This document shows positions 40,585 through 49,311 of a DNA stretch of 64,000 bases, one piece after another; within the stretch, counting starts at the first letter, position 1; every line of letters starts with the position of its first letter. This DNA is from Bacillus sp. WMMC1349. Lineage in GTDB: Bacteria; Bacillota; Bacilli; Bacillales; Bacillaceae. The notes beneath the pieces were generated by a model. That model worked only from the letters and a program-made list of their open reading frames with translations, did not search any database and was not told the DNA's origin. The position numbers and the translations under genes are program-made. The stretch is taken from assembly GCF_013155385.1 (NCBI RefSeq), contig NZ_JABJUQ010000007.1:684001-748000 (forward strand). The letters run 5' to 3'.

Positions 40585-40589
40585 TTTGT

Positions 40590-41240
40590 TTACTTTTTAT
40601 GAAAACCCATTTCTTGTCGATATAAAACATAAGAATAAACATAAGGAGCAAAAACGGTTATTAAAATTAAAGCCACTATGGCTATATTTGCATTTTCACC
40701 AATTGGGAACAAACCGTTTATTGCAATGAGAATTCCTGCAATTGTAAACATCTTTGAAGCAAATCTGTGGGTTTTTTTCCAAACTGTATCACTGCTTAAT
40801 GTCCAAGGATTTTTAATACCGACAAAGAAATTGGAACGCACTCTTGGGAGGTAATTTCCAATGACGATCAAAATCGCTCCTACCAGTACTGGGACAAAGC
40901 TTCTCATTGGAACATGATATCCAAGTCCAGTCAGGACGAGCAACAAATTGAGTACAGAAAATAACAGCAGCATGGCATTTACGATAATGTGATATGTTTT
41001 TGAAAAGAGTGCTAAATTTTTTTTGCGTGGTTCTAATTTAGGCGTTAAAATCATCACCGCATATACAAATATAAGCAATCCCAACATTAATAACATCGCT
41101 TCTGCTTTTGTCGCATATTGATCAACCTCACCTGAGAATGACCAATGGATCGGAATATGGTTAGAAAGATAAGGGTATGAAAATCCCCACAATAGTATAT
41201 TCATGAAAATAATTAATAGTGAAACGATATGCTTTTTCAT
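40590..41240 (-). CDS. sdpI: SdpI-type immunity membrane protein
   Basis: Six-helix membrane protein of 216 residues. The N-terminal LSNHIPIHWSFSGEVDQYATK is the DUF1648 motif and the C-terminal part (VRSNFFVGIKNPWTLSSDTVWKKTHRFASKM) is the SdpI domain. In B. subtilis SdpI protects against the SdpC cannibalism toxin and sequesters SdpR at the membrane. Here it overlaps the sdpR-like gene by four bases, but no sdpABC genes are in the window, so the pair probably defends against toxin from others or acts as a stress sensor. Confidence 0.92.
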   Translation of the reverse strand: MKKHIVSLLIIFMNILLWGFSYPYLSNHIPIHWSFSGEVDQYATKAEAMLLMLGLLIFVYAVMILTPKLEPRKKNLALFSKTYHIIVNAMLLLFSVLNLLLVLTGLGYHVPMRSFVPVLVGAILIVIGNYLPRVRSNFFVGIKNPWTLSSDTVWKKTHRFASKMFTIAGILIAINGLFPIGENANIAIVALILITVFAPYVYSYVLYRQEMGFHKK

Positions 41241-41521
41241 TTTTGCTCCCCCGCATCTTGATTGTTTTGTTCAGTAAAACTCAATGCCCAGCCCATGATC
41301 TCTTGAAACATTGTTGTATTCAGTGAGTAAATGATGTATTGTCCCTTTTTTTCATCTTGAATGAGTTCAGCTAATTTTAAAATTTTCAAATGTTGAGAGA
41401 TACTTGGCTTTGACATTTGAAAATGTGCTGAAATCTCACCAGCGGTCAAATCTTTGTCTTTCAGGAGTTTTAATATCTTTCTCCTTGTTGGATCAGCTAA
41501 TGCTTTAAATGTCTGGTTCAT
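41237..41521 (-). CDS. sdpR: ArsR family repressor SdpR
   Basis: Winged-helix regulator of 94 residues. The pattern FKALADPTRRKILKLLKDKDLTAGEI and FQMSKPSISQHLKILK is ArsR-like without metal-binding cysteines, close to B. subtilis SdpR as remembered. It probably represses its own operon via the 11-bp inverted repeat upstream. The start is ATG 41521 with AAGGA eight bases before; ATG 41530 overlaps the box. Four-base overlap with sdpI. Confidence 0.9.
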   Translation of the reverse strand: MNQTFKALADPTRRKILKLLKDKDLTAGEISAHFQMSKPSISQHLKILKLAELIQDEKKGQYIIYSLNTTMFQEIMGWALSFTEQNNQDAGEQK

Positions 41522-41542
41522 TGTCAACATCCTTAACTTAAG

Positions 41543-41572
41543 TATTTAGTTAATTAGTTATTTAACTAAATA
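41543..41572 (-). promoter_or_regulatory. Inverted repeat, candidate SdpR operator
   Basis: TATTTAGTTAA (41543-41553) and TTAACTAAATA (41562-41572) are perfect 11-base arms separated by eight bases, 22 bases before the sdpR start. This is a strong candidate for autorepressor binding. Confidence 0.78.
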
Positions 41573-41605
41573 CTATCCTGAAAAAGATAATATGTCAAGA
41601 GCGTT

Positions 41606-41634
41606 AAAAACCGCCATTGTTGGCGGCGGTCTTT
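41606..41634 (-). terminator. Hairpin terminator after acylphosphatase gene
   Basis: On the minus strand ACCGCC pairs with GGCGGT across a nine-base loop, followed by TTTTTAAC. It overlaps the yflL stop codon. Confidence 0.8.
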
Positions 41635-41902
41635 AATAGCTGATCTTAAATTTTTGGTATCCCTCTGCTTGTTTTGTCTCGACTTGAATATTTGTTACAT
41701 TTGAAAATGGGTTGCCTTGTTTCACTGTTTTTAGAAAAGATTTTAAGCTTTCTTCAGGTCCTTCTGCACAGATTTCAACGGTGCCGTTATCATGATTTCG
41801 AACCCAGCCTGTTAATTTGTGTTTATCTGCTTCCATTTGCACGAAATAGCGGAAGCCGACACCTTGGACGCGTCCATCAACAATCATTCGATATTGAAGC
41901 AT
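41633..41902 (-). CDS. yflL: Acylphosphatase
   Basis: Small cytoplasmic enzyme of 89 residues hydrolysing acyl phosphates. The signature VDGRVQGVGFRYFVQ with the catalytic Arg and later GWVRNHDNGTVEI with the catalytic Asn are intact. ATG 41902 with AAGGGGTG six bases upstream; an earlier ATG at 41911 is in frame but lies across that box. Orthologue of B. subtilis YflL (AcyP) by position and sequence. Confidence 0.93.
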   Translation of the reverse strand: MLQYRMIVDGRVQGVGFRYFVQMEADKHKLTGWVRNHDNGTVEICAEGPEESLKSFLKTVKQGNPFSNVTNIQVETKQAEGYQKFKISY

Positions 41903-42029
41903 AGAGAACACCCCTTTTCCTCTATGCTATCATATTTCCCATTTTAATCGCACGGTCTAGACATGAAGAGTTGAAAAACGTCGGCACAAACAAGAATGCC
42001 GAATTGAAGACAAGGCGGGTTTCGGAGGA

Positions 42030-42125
42030 GGAGCTGACTAAAGAGTCCTTGTTCACATGAATCAGGGGGAAGGGCGAGACTCCTGCGGAAAGCGAGCAAA
42101 TTTCCCGATTTTTATTCATCCACAA
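42030..42125 (+). repeat. MITE-like dispersed repeat, copy 5 (degenerate)
   Basis: From GGAGCTGACTAAAGAGTCC to TTCATCCACAAAACACCCC. About 96 bases; the right terminal repeat is degraded and the middle deleted. Confidence 0.7.
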
Positions 42126-42247
42126 AACACCCCTGTCTGGCTTCAGAAGTGTGTCGTTTATCTCCGAGAAGAGTATTGCAACCTTATTTCATTGGTAAGA
42201 TCGATACCTTATCAGCTGGTTGAAGAGCTTGGTAAGTGCCTAAAAAA

Positions 42248-42270
42248 GCCGTGCCTGTCATCGGCACGGC
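42248..42270 (-). terminator. Hairpin terminator after yflJ
   Basis: GCCGTGCC (42248-42255) and GGCACGGC (42263-42270), perfect arms; on the minus strand TTTTTTA follows. Confidence 0.88.
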
Positions 42271-42277
42271 GAAATCA

Positions 42278-42409
42278 TTATTTTTTTACACTGTTCAATA
42301 AGTTAGCTAAAAAATGTGTTTTATAGCTTTGAAGCTTTCTTCCTTCATACTTCGTCATCCCAAGCTTTTTCAGTTCTTCCACATACCAGCCTTTGCTTCC
42401 GTAATGCAT
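42278..42409 (-). CDS. yflJ: Small protein YflJ (DUF2639)
   Basis: Open frame of 43 residues: MHYGSKGWYVEELKKLGM, then KYEGRKLQSYKTHFLANLL. The GSKGWYVEELKK and SYKTH blocks match DUF2639 proteins such as B. subtilis YflJ, and the position between yflL and mapB is the same. AAAGGGG lies upstream of the ATG. A perfect terminator follows. Function unknown. Confidence 0.82.
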   Translation of the reverse strand: MHYGSKGWYVEELKKLGMTKYEGRKLQSYKTHFLANLLNSVKK

Positions 42410-42562
42410 GTCAGAAAACCCCTTTCTATTACTCATTTGTAAGGGCATTCTAACATCAATCGAATAGGGTTAAAAGAGGAAATCAGACATTTGTTAAAAC
42501 TGAGTCTTTAGTCTCTTCTTCAGCTATGTCATATGAATGATTTTAGTCCGATGACTTTCCGT

Positions 42563-43312
42563 TTACAGCTGTGTTAAAATAATTGGTTTATCTTTTGTAA
42601 TGACTATCGTATGTTCAATCTGTGCGACAAAGCTTCCATCAGGTGTTTTGAACGTCCATCCGTCTCCAGCTTCTATAATATGTTCGGCTTTTGTTGAAAT
42701 GAACGGTTCCAAGGCAATCACAGTTCCGTTCTTAAAAAGTGCATCATCAAATGGGTCATAGTAATTTAAAATATGATTTGGTGCTTCATGAAGGCTTTTT
42801 CCGATGCCATGACCGGTTAAGTTTTTAATAACAGTAAATCCGTTTGCTTTTGCTTCATTGAAAACAGCTCTACCAATTTGATTTTGTTTTTTTCCAGCGC
42901 GTGCCTGTAATAGCCCTTTTTGAAATGCGCTTTCTGCAGATTGACAGAGTTTGTGCAAGGTGTCATCACCTTGACCAACAATAAATGAAATACCCGTATC
43001 TGAATAAAAGCCACCCAATTCGGCAGAAATATCAATGTTAATGAGGTCTCCTTCATGTAATATTGAGGAATTGCTGGGGATTCCATGAGCTACTTCTTCA
43101 TTAACACTGATGCATGTTGTTCCAGGGAAGTCATATTCTTTTTCTGGAGCTGATGTAGCCCCATGAGATTCGAGTACCTGTTTTCCTATCAAATCAAGCT
43201 CTTTTGTACTCATGCCTGGAGTTGCTTGTTTTTTCATTTCCTCCCTTGCCAAAGCAACAATTCTGCCGATAGTTTTGAGCCCCTCAAGCTCTTGATCATT
43301 TGTTACAATCAC
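42563..43312 (-). CDS. mapB: Methionine aminopeptidase, type I (MapB/YflG)
   Basis: Metalloprotease of 249 residues removing initiator Met. Metal ligands and motifs: VAHGIPS, INIDISAELGGFYSDTG (Asp ligands), TGHGIG, ALEPF, and the last ligand in AQIEHT. No zinc-finger extension, as in bacterial enzymes. A second Map is normally encoded in the ribosomal protein cluster; this one corresponds to the non-essential but more active B. subtilis YflG. Same position as there. Confidence 0.92.
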   Translation of the reverse strand: MIVTNDQELEGLKTIGRIVALAREEMKKQATPGMSTKELDLIGKQVLESHGATSAPEKEYDFPGTTCISVNEEVAHGIPSNSSILHEGDLINIDISAELGGFYSDTGISFIVGQGDDTLHKLCQSAESAFQKGLLQARAGKKQNQIGRAVFNEAKANGFTVIKNLTGHGIGKSLHEAPNHILNYYDPFDDALFKNGTVIALEPFISTKAEHIIEAGDGWTFKTPDGSFVAQIEHTIVITKDKPIILTQL

Positions 43313-43374
43313 GATGCATTCCCGCTTTCTTTTTTATATTCCAAAATAAGCTTACCATATCTAATCCTAAAAAA

Positions 43375-43417
43375 GGAACAGCACCCGCATTTCCAAATGG
43401 AGAGCGGGTGCTGTTCC
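43375..43417. terminator. Hairpin terminator between ltaS and mapB
   Basis: GGAACAGCACCCGC (43375-43388) pairs with GCGGGTGCTGTTCC (43404-43417), 14 perfect pairs, T-rich on both flanks. It mainly serves ltaS (minus strand). Confidence 0.9.
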
Positions 43418-43429
43418 TTTTATCTTTTA

Positions 43430-45388
43430 TTATTCAGAGTCAGAATTCTTTGGTGATGTAGTATGTGATTCTGACGTTTTTGGATGATGATTTGTGTAGT
43501 CATAGTCGCTCGGATTGATCGCTTTAAATCCTTTCGGTTTATAGAAGCGAAGCAAATCGCCATCGACAATTTTATCTGACATTTCTAGTTCTTTCTTAAC
43601 TGATTCTTCTACATTTGGATCAACGCTTTTTTCCTCAAGAAGCGTTCCTGTTCTCATATCATAGTAGTTTCCATTCGCTTTCATGAACTTCGGTGAAACG
43701 AAGTCGCCATTTCGGAATGGAATAACTTCACGGTGTTCAGGAGAAAGAAGGTCAGATCCGCTCATCAAGTAGTCTTTTGTGTTCACACCCATCAAATGGA
43801 GGAGAGTAGGCATAACATCGACATCGCCGCCATATTTATGCGATTTTTCTCCGTTCACTCCAGGAACGTGGATGAACAGAGGAACACGTTGTAATTTTGC
43901 ATTTTCATGCGGTGTTACCTCTTTGCCAATCACTTTGGCCATTGCATCATTATGATTTTCTGAAATTCCATAGTGATCACCGTACATAACAATAATCGTA
44001 TCGTCATATAAACCGGCTTTTTTCAGATCGTTGAAAAACTGTTCAAGCGATTGATCCATATAGTTAGCCGATTGGAAATAATGGTCGACAACACTGTCGC
44101 CAGTTTCACCGGCTGGAAAGTCTGTATCGCCTTCATCCATTTCAAATGGAAAATGGTTTGAGAGCGTAATGAATTTCGTATAGAACGGCTGTTTCAAACT
44201 TTTTAACAGCGGCATTGATTCCTCAAAAAACGGCTTATCTTTTAGACCGTAGTTTTTCGTTTTTTCTTCGCTCATATCGTAATACGTAGCATCGAAGAAC
44301 TTATCGTATCCGATGGCTTTATACATTTCATTGCGATTCCAGAATGTTTTATAGTTGCCGTGGAAAGCGGCTGAGGTATAGCCTTGGGATTTCAATATTG
44401 CTGGTGCTGACTGCAGTGTGTTTTGTGCTTTATTAATGAACACTGATCCTTGTGCTAAAGGATAAAGCGAGTTGTCCATCATAAATTCGGCATCAGATGT
44501 TTTACCTTGTCCAGTTTGGTGGAAAAAGTTGTCGAAATAAAATGTTTGATTATCATGAGCCAGTGAGTTTAAGAATGGTGTGACTTCTTTACCATTTAGT
44601 TTATAGTCAATTGCGAACGTCTGTAGTGATTCAAGTGAAATGTAAATCACGTTCTTGCCCTTCGCTTTTCCGAAGTATTTGGCATTTGGTTTATCATGAT
44701 TGGCTTTGATATAGTTTTCAACTTCCGTTACATCGCTGGAACTTGCAAGAGCACGCTGGCTGTTTGTTTTAATATTTTGAACGGCATCATAAATTGTGAA
44801 GTTATAAGCTCCTAAATATTTCACAAGATAGTTGCGGTCAAATGAACGGGTAAGCAATTCCGGACGATCAATCTCCGCAACCGCAAGATTCGCGAGAAAG
44901 ACGAGGATACTTGCCCCCATTACGATTTTAAACGGACGTTTTGTAGTTGTTTCTGCTGGTCTGTTATAAAAAATCGCAAGTGCAATCAAAATGATTGTAT
45001 CGATAAAGTAAAAAATGTCGAGGGGATTAATTAATGAAAGAGCGCTGTCACCAAGCTGTCCCCCGTTTGTTTTTGCCTGCATAATGGTAGGAAGTGTGAT
45101 AAAATCACTAAAAAATCTGTAGTATACGATATTTGCATAAAGTAAAAAAGACATTAAAAAATGAATCACTATAATTGCTGTCTGCTGTATTTTTTTCTTG
45201 AAAAGCAATCCTATTCCAAGAAAGAACAAGCTAGAGCTAATCGGATTCACAAAAAGCAAAATCTGTTGAACTGTGTTGTTTATTCCTAAATTAAATTCAA
45301 TGACATAAGCAGCATAAGTTTTAAGCCATAATAGTACAGCGGCTATGAGAAAAAAGGCAAGACCTTTTTCTTTAATAAATCTTTTCAA
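43430..45388 (-). CDS. ltaS: Lipoteichoic acid synthase LtaS
   Basis: Membrane enzyme of 652 residues polymerising glycerol phosphate from phosphatidylglycerol onto the LTA anchor. Five transmembrane helices occupy about residues 10-170. The extracellular sulfatase-like domain follows, with ISLESLQTFAIDYKL (Glu metal ligand), the catalytic Thr in GQGKTSDAEFMMDN near residue 300, and YGDHYGIS (Asp/His ligands). Length equals B. subtilis YflE/LtaS. Diacylglycerol made here is the substrate of DgkB. Signal-peptidase cleavage between domains (AxA) is expected from the family. Confidence 0.93.
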   Translation of the reverse strand: MKRFIKEKGLAFFLIAAVLLWLKTYAAYVIEFNLGINNTVQQILLFVNPISSSLFFLGIGLLFKKKIQQTAIIVIHFLMSFLLYANIVYYRFFSDFITLPTIMQAKTNGGQLGDSALSLINPLDIFYFIDTIILIALAIFYNRPAETTTKRPFKIVMGASILVFLANLAVAEIDRPELLTRSFDRNYLVKYLGAYNFTIYDAVQNIKTNSQRALASSSDVTEVENYIKANHDKPNAKYFGKAKGKNVIYISLESLQTFAIDYKLNGKEVTPFLNSLAHDNQTFYFDNFFHQTGQGKTSDAEFMMDNSLYPLAQGSVFINKAQNTLQSAPAILKSQGYTSAAFHGNYKTFWNRNEMYKAIGYDKFFDATYYDMSEEKTKNYGLKDKPFFEESMPLLKSLKQPFYTKFITLSNHFPFEMDEGDTDFPAGETGDSVVDHYFQSANYMDQSLEQFFNDLKKAGLYDDTIIVMYGDHYGISENHNDAMAKVIGKEVTPHENAKLQRVPLFIHVPGVNGEKSHKYGGDVDVMPTLLHLMGVNTKDYLMSGSDLLSPEHREVIPFRNGDFVSPKFMKANGNYYDMRTGTLLEEKSVDPNVEESVKKELEMSDKIVDGDLLRFYKPKGFKAINPSDYDYTNHHPKTSESHTTSPKNSDSE

Positions 45389-45576
45389 TTGTTACACTCC
45401 TTTTTTCCGGATCAGCATAAAACCATCGGAACGAAAGAAAAACGAATGTATAAAATATACCATGAAATAATGAATTAGAAAAGTAGAAACTATAATTGGT
45501 AAAAAAATTGGTTAGCTGCTGATTATGATTGATGTCAAACTAATTATATCATATGAAAGAAAAGGTGAATAAGACC

Positions 45577-45957
45577 ATGGATATCTTTAATTTAATCGCC
45601 GAGGATAAGATCAAAAGAGCAATCAAAGAGGGAGAATTTGCTGGACTTCCTGGAATGGGCAAACCACTCAAAAAAGATGAAGCAGCTCACATTCCAGAAC
45701 AGCTTCGGATGGCATATCGAGTCATGAAGAATGCGGGGCTGGCTGGAGATGAAGAGGCATTAAAAAAAGAACGAATGACCATTGAAGACTTAATTTCCCA
45801 GTGCACTGATGAACATGAACGTGAACAGCTTTTGCTGCGAAAAACAGAAAATGAGCTAAGACTTGATAAGCTTGTAAGTAAGAAAGGAATGTTTTCAAAA
45901 CCGGCATCTGCATTTTATAAAGAAAGAGTATATGAACGGTTGGGACGCAAGCGGTGA
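45577..45957 (+). CDS. yflB: DUF1992 (DnaJC28-like) protein YflB
   Basis: Cytoplasmic protein of 126 residues: DIFNLIAEDKIKRAIKEGEFAGLPGMGKPL is the DUF1992 (DnaJ homologue subfamily C28) signature, followed by a helical segment that ends FSKPASAFYKERVYERLGRKR. No J-domain. Function unknown. Start ATG 45577 with AAAGGTG; the frame also has an ATG at 45553. Divergent from ltaS. Confidence 0.88.
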   Translation: MDIFNLIAEDKIKRAIKEGEFAGLPGMGKPLKKDEAAHIPEQLRMAYRVMKNAGLAGDEEALKKERMTIEDLISQCTDEHEREQLLLRKTENELRLDKLVSKKGMFSKPASAFYKERVYERLGRKR

Positions 45958-46111
45958 GCTGGAAAATTGGCAGTTGTAGGATTTTCGCTGGAAACACTGT
46001 AAAATAAGTGGTATAATAGTCATAATTATTCAAAAAGTCCAAAAAATGATTTAGAGGTTTAAGTATTGCTTATGGGTGGTAAAGTTTCAAAAAACAAAAA
46101 AGGGTGATGAG

Positions 46112-47518
46112 ATGCAACATTTACTAGACTGGGTAAAATTGATTTCTGATTGGCTCTGGGGACCGCCTTTGATTATTTTACTAACAGGAACAGGGATATA
46201 TTTTACGGTCCTGCTAAAATTCTTTCAGTTTCGATATCCTCTATATATTTTTAAACAGACGATAGGCAGCGTGAGAAAAAAGCCGAAGGGAGAAGGGACA
46301 CTCACTCCACTGCAGGCATTGACATCAGCGCTTAGCTCGACAGTCGGAGCAGCTAATATCGTCGGTGTACCGGCAGCAATTATGTTTGGCGGTCCTGGAG
46401 CAGTTTTTTGGATGTGGTTGATCGCATTGTTTGCAATGGCGATTAAGTTTGCTGAAAGCGTGCTAGCTGTTCATTATAGGGAAAAAAATGACCAAGGTGA
46501 ATATGTCGGGGGACCGATGTATTACATGACAAAAGGATTGCGGATGAAATGGCTTGGCGTTCTTTTTTCTATTGCGTTGATTATTGAGCTTGTCCCAAGT
46601 ATTATGGTCCAAGGGAATGCAGCATCTGTCTCATTAGCACAAACTTTTTCTTTTAATGAAGTTTATGCTGGAATTGGTATTGCAATTTTAATTGGTTTAG
46701 TTGTCATTGGAGGAATTAAGCGGATTGGAAAAGTGACGGAGTTGGTTGTACCGCTTATGGCGGGAGCATATGTGGGAGCTGGTCTTCTCATTATGTTGAT
46801 GAACCTTCCAGCAGTTCCAGAATTTTTCTCTCTCATCTTTTCGAATGCGTTTACCTCATCTTCAGCTACTGGCGGGTTTGCAGGGGCTGTTTTTGCCGAA
46901 ACGATCCGCTGGGGATTTGCGCGAGGACTCTATTCCAATGAAGCAGGAATGGGAACGGCACCGATCGCACATGCAGCCGCAATGACTGATCACCCGGTAA
47001 GGCAAGGGTTTTGGGCTGTCATTGGAATTGTCGTTGATACGCTGATCATCTGTACTACCACAGCTTTTGTCGTTCTCTCCTCAGGTGTCTGGACAGCTGA
47101 AAATGCTCTTAAAGATCCTGCAGCACTAAGTGCAAAAGCGTTTAGCAGTTATTTTGGAAATGCAGGAGGATATTTCGTATCGATCTCACTAGCGTTCTTC
47201 GTCGTCTCAACGATAACAGTTGTTATCTTTTATGGCGTGAAACAAGCTGAATTTCTGTTTGGACAAATGTCTGGGCATGTCTTAAAAGTAGTCTATTTAG
47301 TGGCGATAATCATCGGAGCTGCAGGCGGAGCGAAAGTGATTTGGGGTTTCTTAGACTTAGCACTGTCGTTTATCCTCATCCCGAATATTGTTGCATTAAT
47401 ATTATTAAGTAAAAAGGTAAAAGCGTTATACAACGAATTCTTTACCTCTGAAAAGTATTATTTAAAAGATGTTGAACAGGAAAACCATGGTAATGATAAA
47501 AAAGTAAAGAACTTTTGA
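46112..47518 (+). CDS. yflA: Sodium/alanine (glycine) symporter YflA
   Basis: AgcS family transporter of 468 residues with about eleven helices. Signatures: WGPPLIILLTGTGIYFT, LSSTVGAANIVGVPAAIMFGGPGAVFWMW and WGFARGLYSNEAGMGTAPIAHAAA. Sodium-driven uptake of alanine or glycine is the expected role. ATG 46112 has AAGGGTGATGAG upstream; an earlier ATG at 46076 adds twelve unmatched residues. Position between yflB and the tre operon matches B. subtilis. Confidence 0.92.
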   Translation: MQHLLDWVKLISDWLWGPPLIILLTGTGIYFTVLLKFFQFRYPLYIFKQTIGSVRKKPKGEGTLTPLQALTSALSSTVGAANIVGVPAAIMFGGPGAVFWMWLIALFAMAIKFAESVLAVHYREKNDQGEYVGGPMYYMTKGLRMKWLGVLFSIALIIELVPSIMVQGNAASVSLAQTFSFNEVYAGIGIAILIGLVVIGGIKRIGKVTELVVPLMAGAYVGAGLLIMLMNLPAVPEFFSLIFSNAFTSSSATGGFAGAVFAETIRWGFARGLYSNEAGMGTAPIAHAAAMTDHPVRQGFWAVIGIVVDTLIICTTTAFVVLSSGVWTAENALKDPAALSAKAFSSYFGNAGGYFVSISLAFFVVSTITVVIFYGVKQAEFLFGQMSGHVLKVVYLVAIIIGAAGGAKVIWGFLDLALSFILIPNIVALILLSKKVKALYNEFFTSEKYYLKDVEQENHGNDKKVKNF

Positions 47519-47568
47519 TTGGAATCGTGTATACACAATGATTTAATGTAAGGAGAGTTTGTTAGATC

Positions 47569-47847
47569 ATGAGAATAACATATAGACATTTTCATTTTGC
47601 CTATATTTACCTTGTTATAACGCTTATCCTTTTTTCAACTGCTTTTTTATCTCATGAACACGCCGTATTTGTAACCATTACATTTTTACTATTCGTTAAC
47701 ATGACTTGTTTTTCTAACGAGTACGTAGTCATTCGCTATTATCAACAAAACAAACAAAAAAATCATAACAAAGGGTATGCCTTATTCGTTATGATTCAAG
47801 TACTATTTACTTTGTTCATATTCTTTCTTTTTAAGCTGCATTTTTAA
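47569..47847 (+). CDS. Small membrane protein, unknown
   Basis: Protein of 92 residues with three hydrophobic helices and a basic loop (QQNKQKNHNK). AAGGAGAG lies upstream at a longish distance. No family recognised. Fifty bases after yflA, possibly on the same transcript. MITE copy 6 begins about 70 bases after its stop. Confidence 0.55.
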   Translation: MRITYRHFHFAYIYLVITLILFSTAFLSHEHAVFVTITFLLFVNMTCFSNEYVVIRYYQQNKQKNHNKGYALFVMIQVLFTLFIFFLFKLHF

Positions 47848-47918
47848 TTGAGTACCTTGTATATGCAAAGTTCAGCTTGTAAAGAATTCTATTTTATAAA
47901 ATGATTTGTTAGTTTACA

Positions 47919-48069
47919 GAGCTGTCTAAAAAGTCCTTTTTCAACATAAATCAGGGGAATTGCGAGACTCCTGCGGAAACAGCGAGCCAGGCGAGACCCC
48001 GCGGATCGCCCGCGGAAAGCGAGCAAATTCCCCAATTTTTATTCATCCATAAGACTTTTAGGACAGCCC
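47919..48069 (+). repeat. MITE-like dispersed repeat, copy 6
   Basis: Starts GAGCTGTCTAAAAAGTCC and ends GACTTTTAGGACAGCCCC; 151 bases, good terminal repeats, some middle sequence lost. Confidence 0.85.
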
Positions 48070-48518
48070 CGTAGCAATACCTTCCATATTATAACGAGCA
48101 GCTGTGAGAGAACTTGTTCTTCCACAGTTTGCTTACCTCTCAACAGATCAAAATCACAGTATCTCAGTAGTCACTTAGGAAGTATGAATAAAACCAAACT
48201 ATTTTGGCTTATTGTCAAATCCACATGAGAGTACGGATTAACCCGATAATTTTTGCTTATTTGGCACTTTATTGCCGTCCTTTGTGATGGAATATTCGGG
48301 TGCTGGATGACCTTCATTCACTTGTTTTTCCTCTATTTTTTGTCCAAGAGCTTAAGAGCTGACCAAATTCTATTAAACCATTTGTGACTTCTTTATTTTT
48401 TCATTATAAATTTCTTATTAAGCCTCAAGAATAAAATCTTAAAGTATATTTCTTGAATTTTATGTAATAAATATAAAGAACAAAAACAAGTATACAGCAT
48501 AAAGGAGGTATAAACATC
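48070..48518. other. Intergenic stretch with one possible gene remnant
   Basis: About 450 bases. On the minus strand from 48356 to 48238 an open stretch of about 38 codons reads GQKIEEKQVNEGHPAPEYS then ITKDGNKVPNKQKLSG and a stop. It has protein-like composition but no start or ribosome binding site and may be the tail of a lost gene. Nothing else recognised. Confidence 0.35.
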
Positions 48519-49073
48519 ATGAAAAAAGCTCATTTATTATTATTTTCTGTACTCACTCTAGTGGTGATTGTTGGTTGTGGACAAGATGAAGCTAACAATT
48601 CCGATACTGATAGTGAAAACAAAAAGGCAGTCACTGAAAATAATTCAAAGGAATCAAAAGATGTTTATTTTAAAGAGAACAAAGCAAAATTGAATGACTT
48701 AAAAATTGAAATTACTAAAACAAAAGTTATTCCTGCTGGAAAAACGGGAAATGAGCATGGTGAAAAACCAATATTTGCGATTTGGTATAAAGCAACTAAT
48801 TTAAGTGAAAAAGATATTGACCCGACAACTGCATGGATGGCAGTATTTGAAGCAGTACAAGACAATAATCCAAATTCAGTTAATAAGCTTGAAGTTGCTG
48901 GACTCCCCGATGATCGATTTCTTGATTCTCAATTAGAAACAATAAAGCAAAATGGGACAGTAGAAAATGCAGTAGCCTATGAATTGGACGATTTAAAAAC
49001 ACCGGTAACATTAATTGCAACACAAGGTGTTGGTGGAGATAAGTTAGGTGAACAAAGTTATCATATTAAATAA
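48519..49073 (+). CDS. DUF5067-type lipoprotein
   Basis: Secreted lipoprotein of 184 residues. The lipobox VVIVGCG with Cys at residue 20 follows a basic/hydrophobic signal. A Ser/Asn/Glu-rich linker leads to a beta-rich domain (KLNDLKIEITKTKVIPAGK, FAIWYKATNLSEKDIDPTTAW) of the DUF5067/immunoglobulin-like type found in Gram-positive lipoproteins. AAAGGAGGT is a strong ribosome binding site. A copy of the palindromic repeat acts as terminator 77 bases downstream. Function unknown. Confidence 0.82.
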   Translation: MKKAHLLLFSVLTLVVIVGCGQDEANNSDTDSENKKAVTENNSKESKDVYFKENKAKLNDLKIEITKTKVIPAGKTGNEHGEKPIFAIWYKATNLSEKDIDPTTAWMAVFEAVQDNNPNSVNKLEVAGLPDDRFLDSQLETIKQNGTVENAVAYELDDLKTPVTLIATQGVGGDKLGEQSYHIK

Positions 49074-49149
49074 ATTGTTTCTACTACAGCAAAAAATTAA
49101 TGATTTTGAAAATAAAAGTAAGAAAATTATATAACTTTCCAAGTGTAAA

Positions 49150-49198
49150 AGGCTGTCCAATAGTCATAAATTGACTTACTGGATAGCCTCTTTTTTTT
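49150..49198 (+). terminator. Palindromic repeat terminator, copy 3 (after DUF5067 gene)
   Basis: AGGCTGTCCAATAGTCA pairs with TGACTTACTGGATAGCCT around TAAAT, followed by CTTTTTTTT. It is the best terminator of the three family members. Confidence 0.85.
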
Positions 49199-49205
49199 AA
49201 AATAA

Positions 49206-49297
49206 TGTAAACGCTAAAAAAACATTGACTACATGTATATACATGATTACAATATACCTATAACATGTATATACACGTTTAAATGAAAGCGTTTCCT
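49206..49297 (+). promoter_or_regulatory. tre promoter with two TreR operators and two cre sites
   Basis: TTGACT (49225-49230), 17 bases, TACAAT (49248-49253). Within the spacer is the palindrome CATGTATATACATG (49232-49245), and CATGTATATACACG (49264-49277) repeats it downstream of the start; both fit TreR operators. A cre-like TGTAAACGCTAAAA (49206-49219) lies upstream and TGAAAGCGTTTCCT (49284-49297) in the leader, giving glucose repression by CcpA as in B. subtilis. Confidence 0.87.
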
Positions 49298-49311
49298 TGG
49301 GAGGGAATAAC

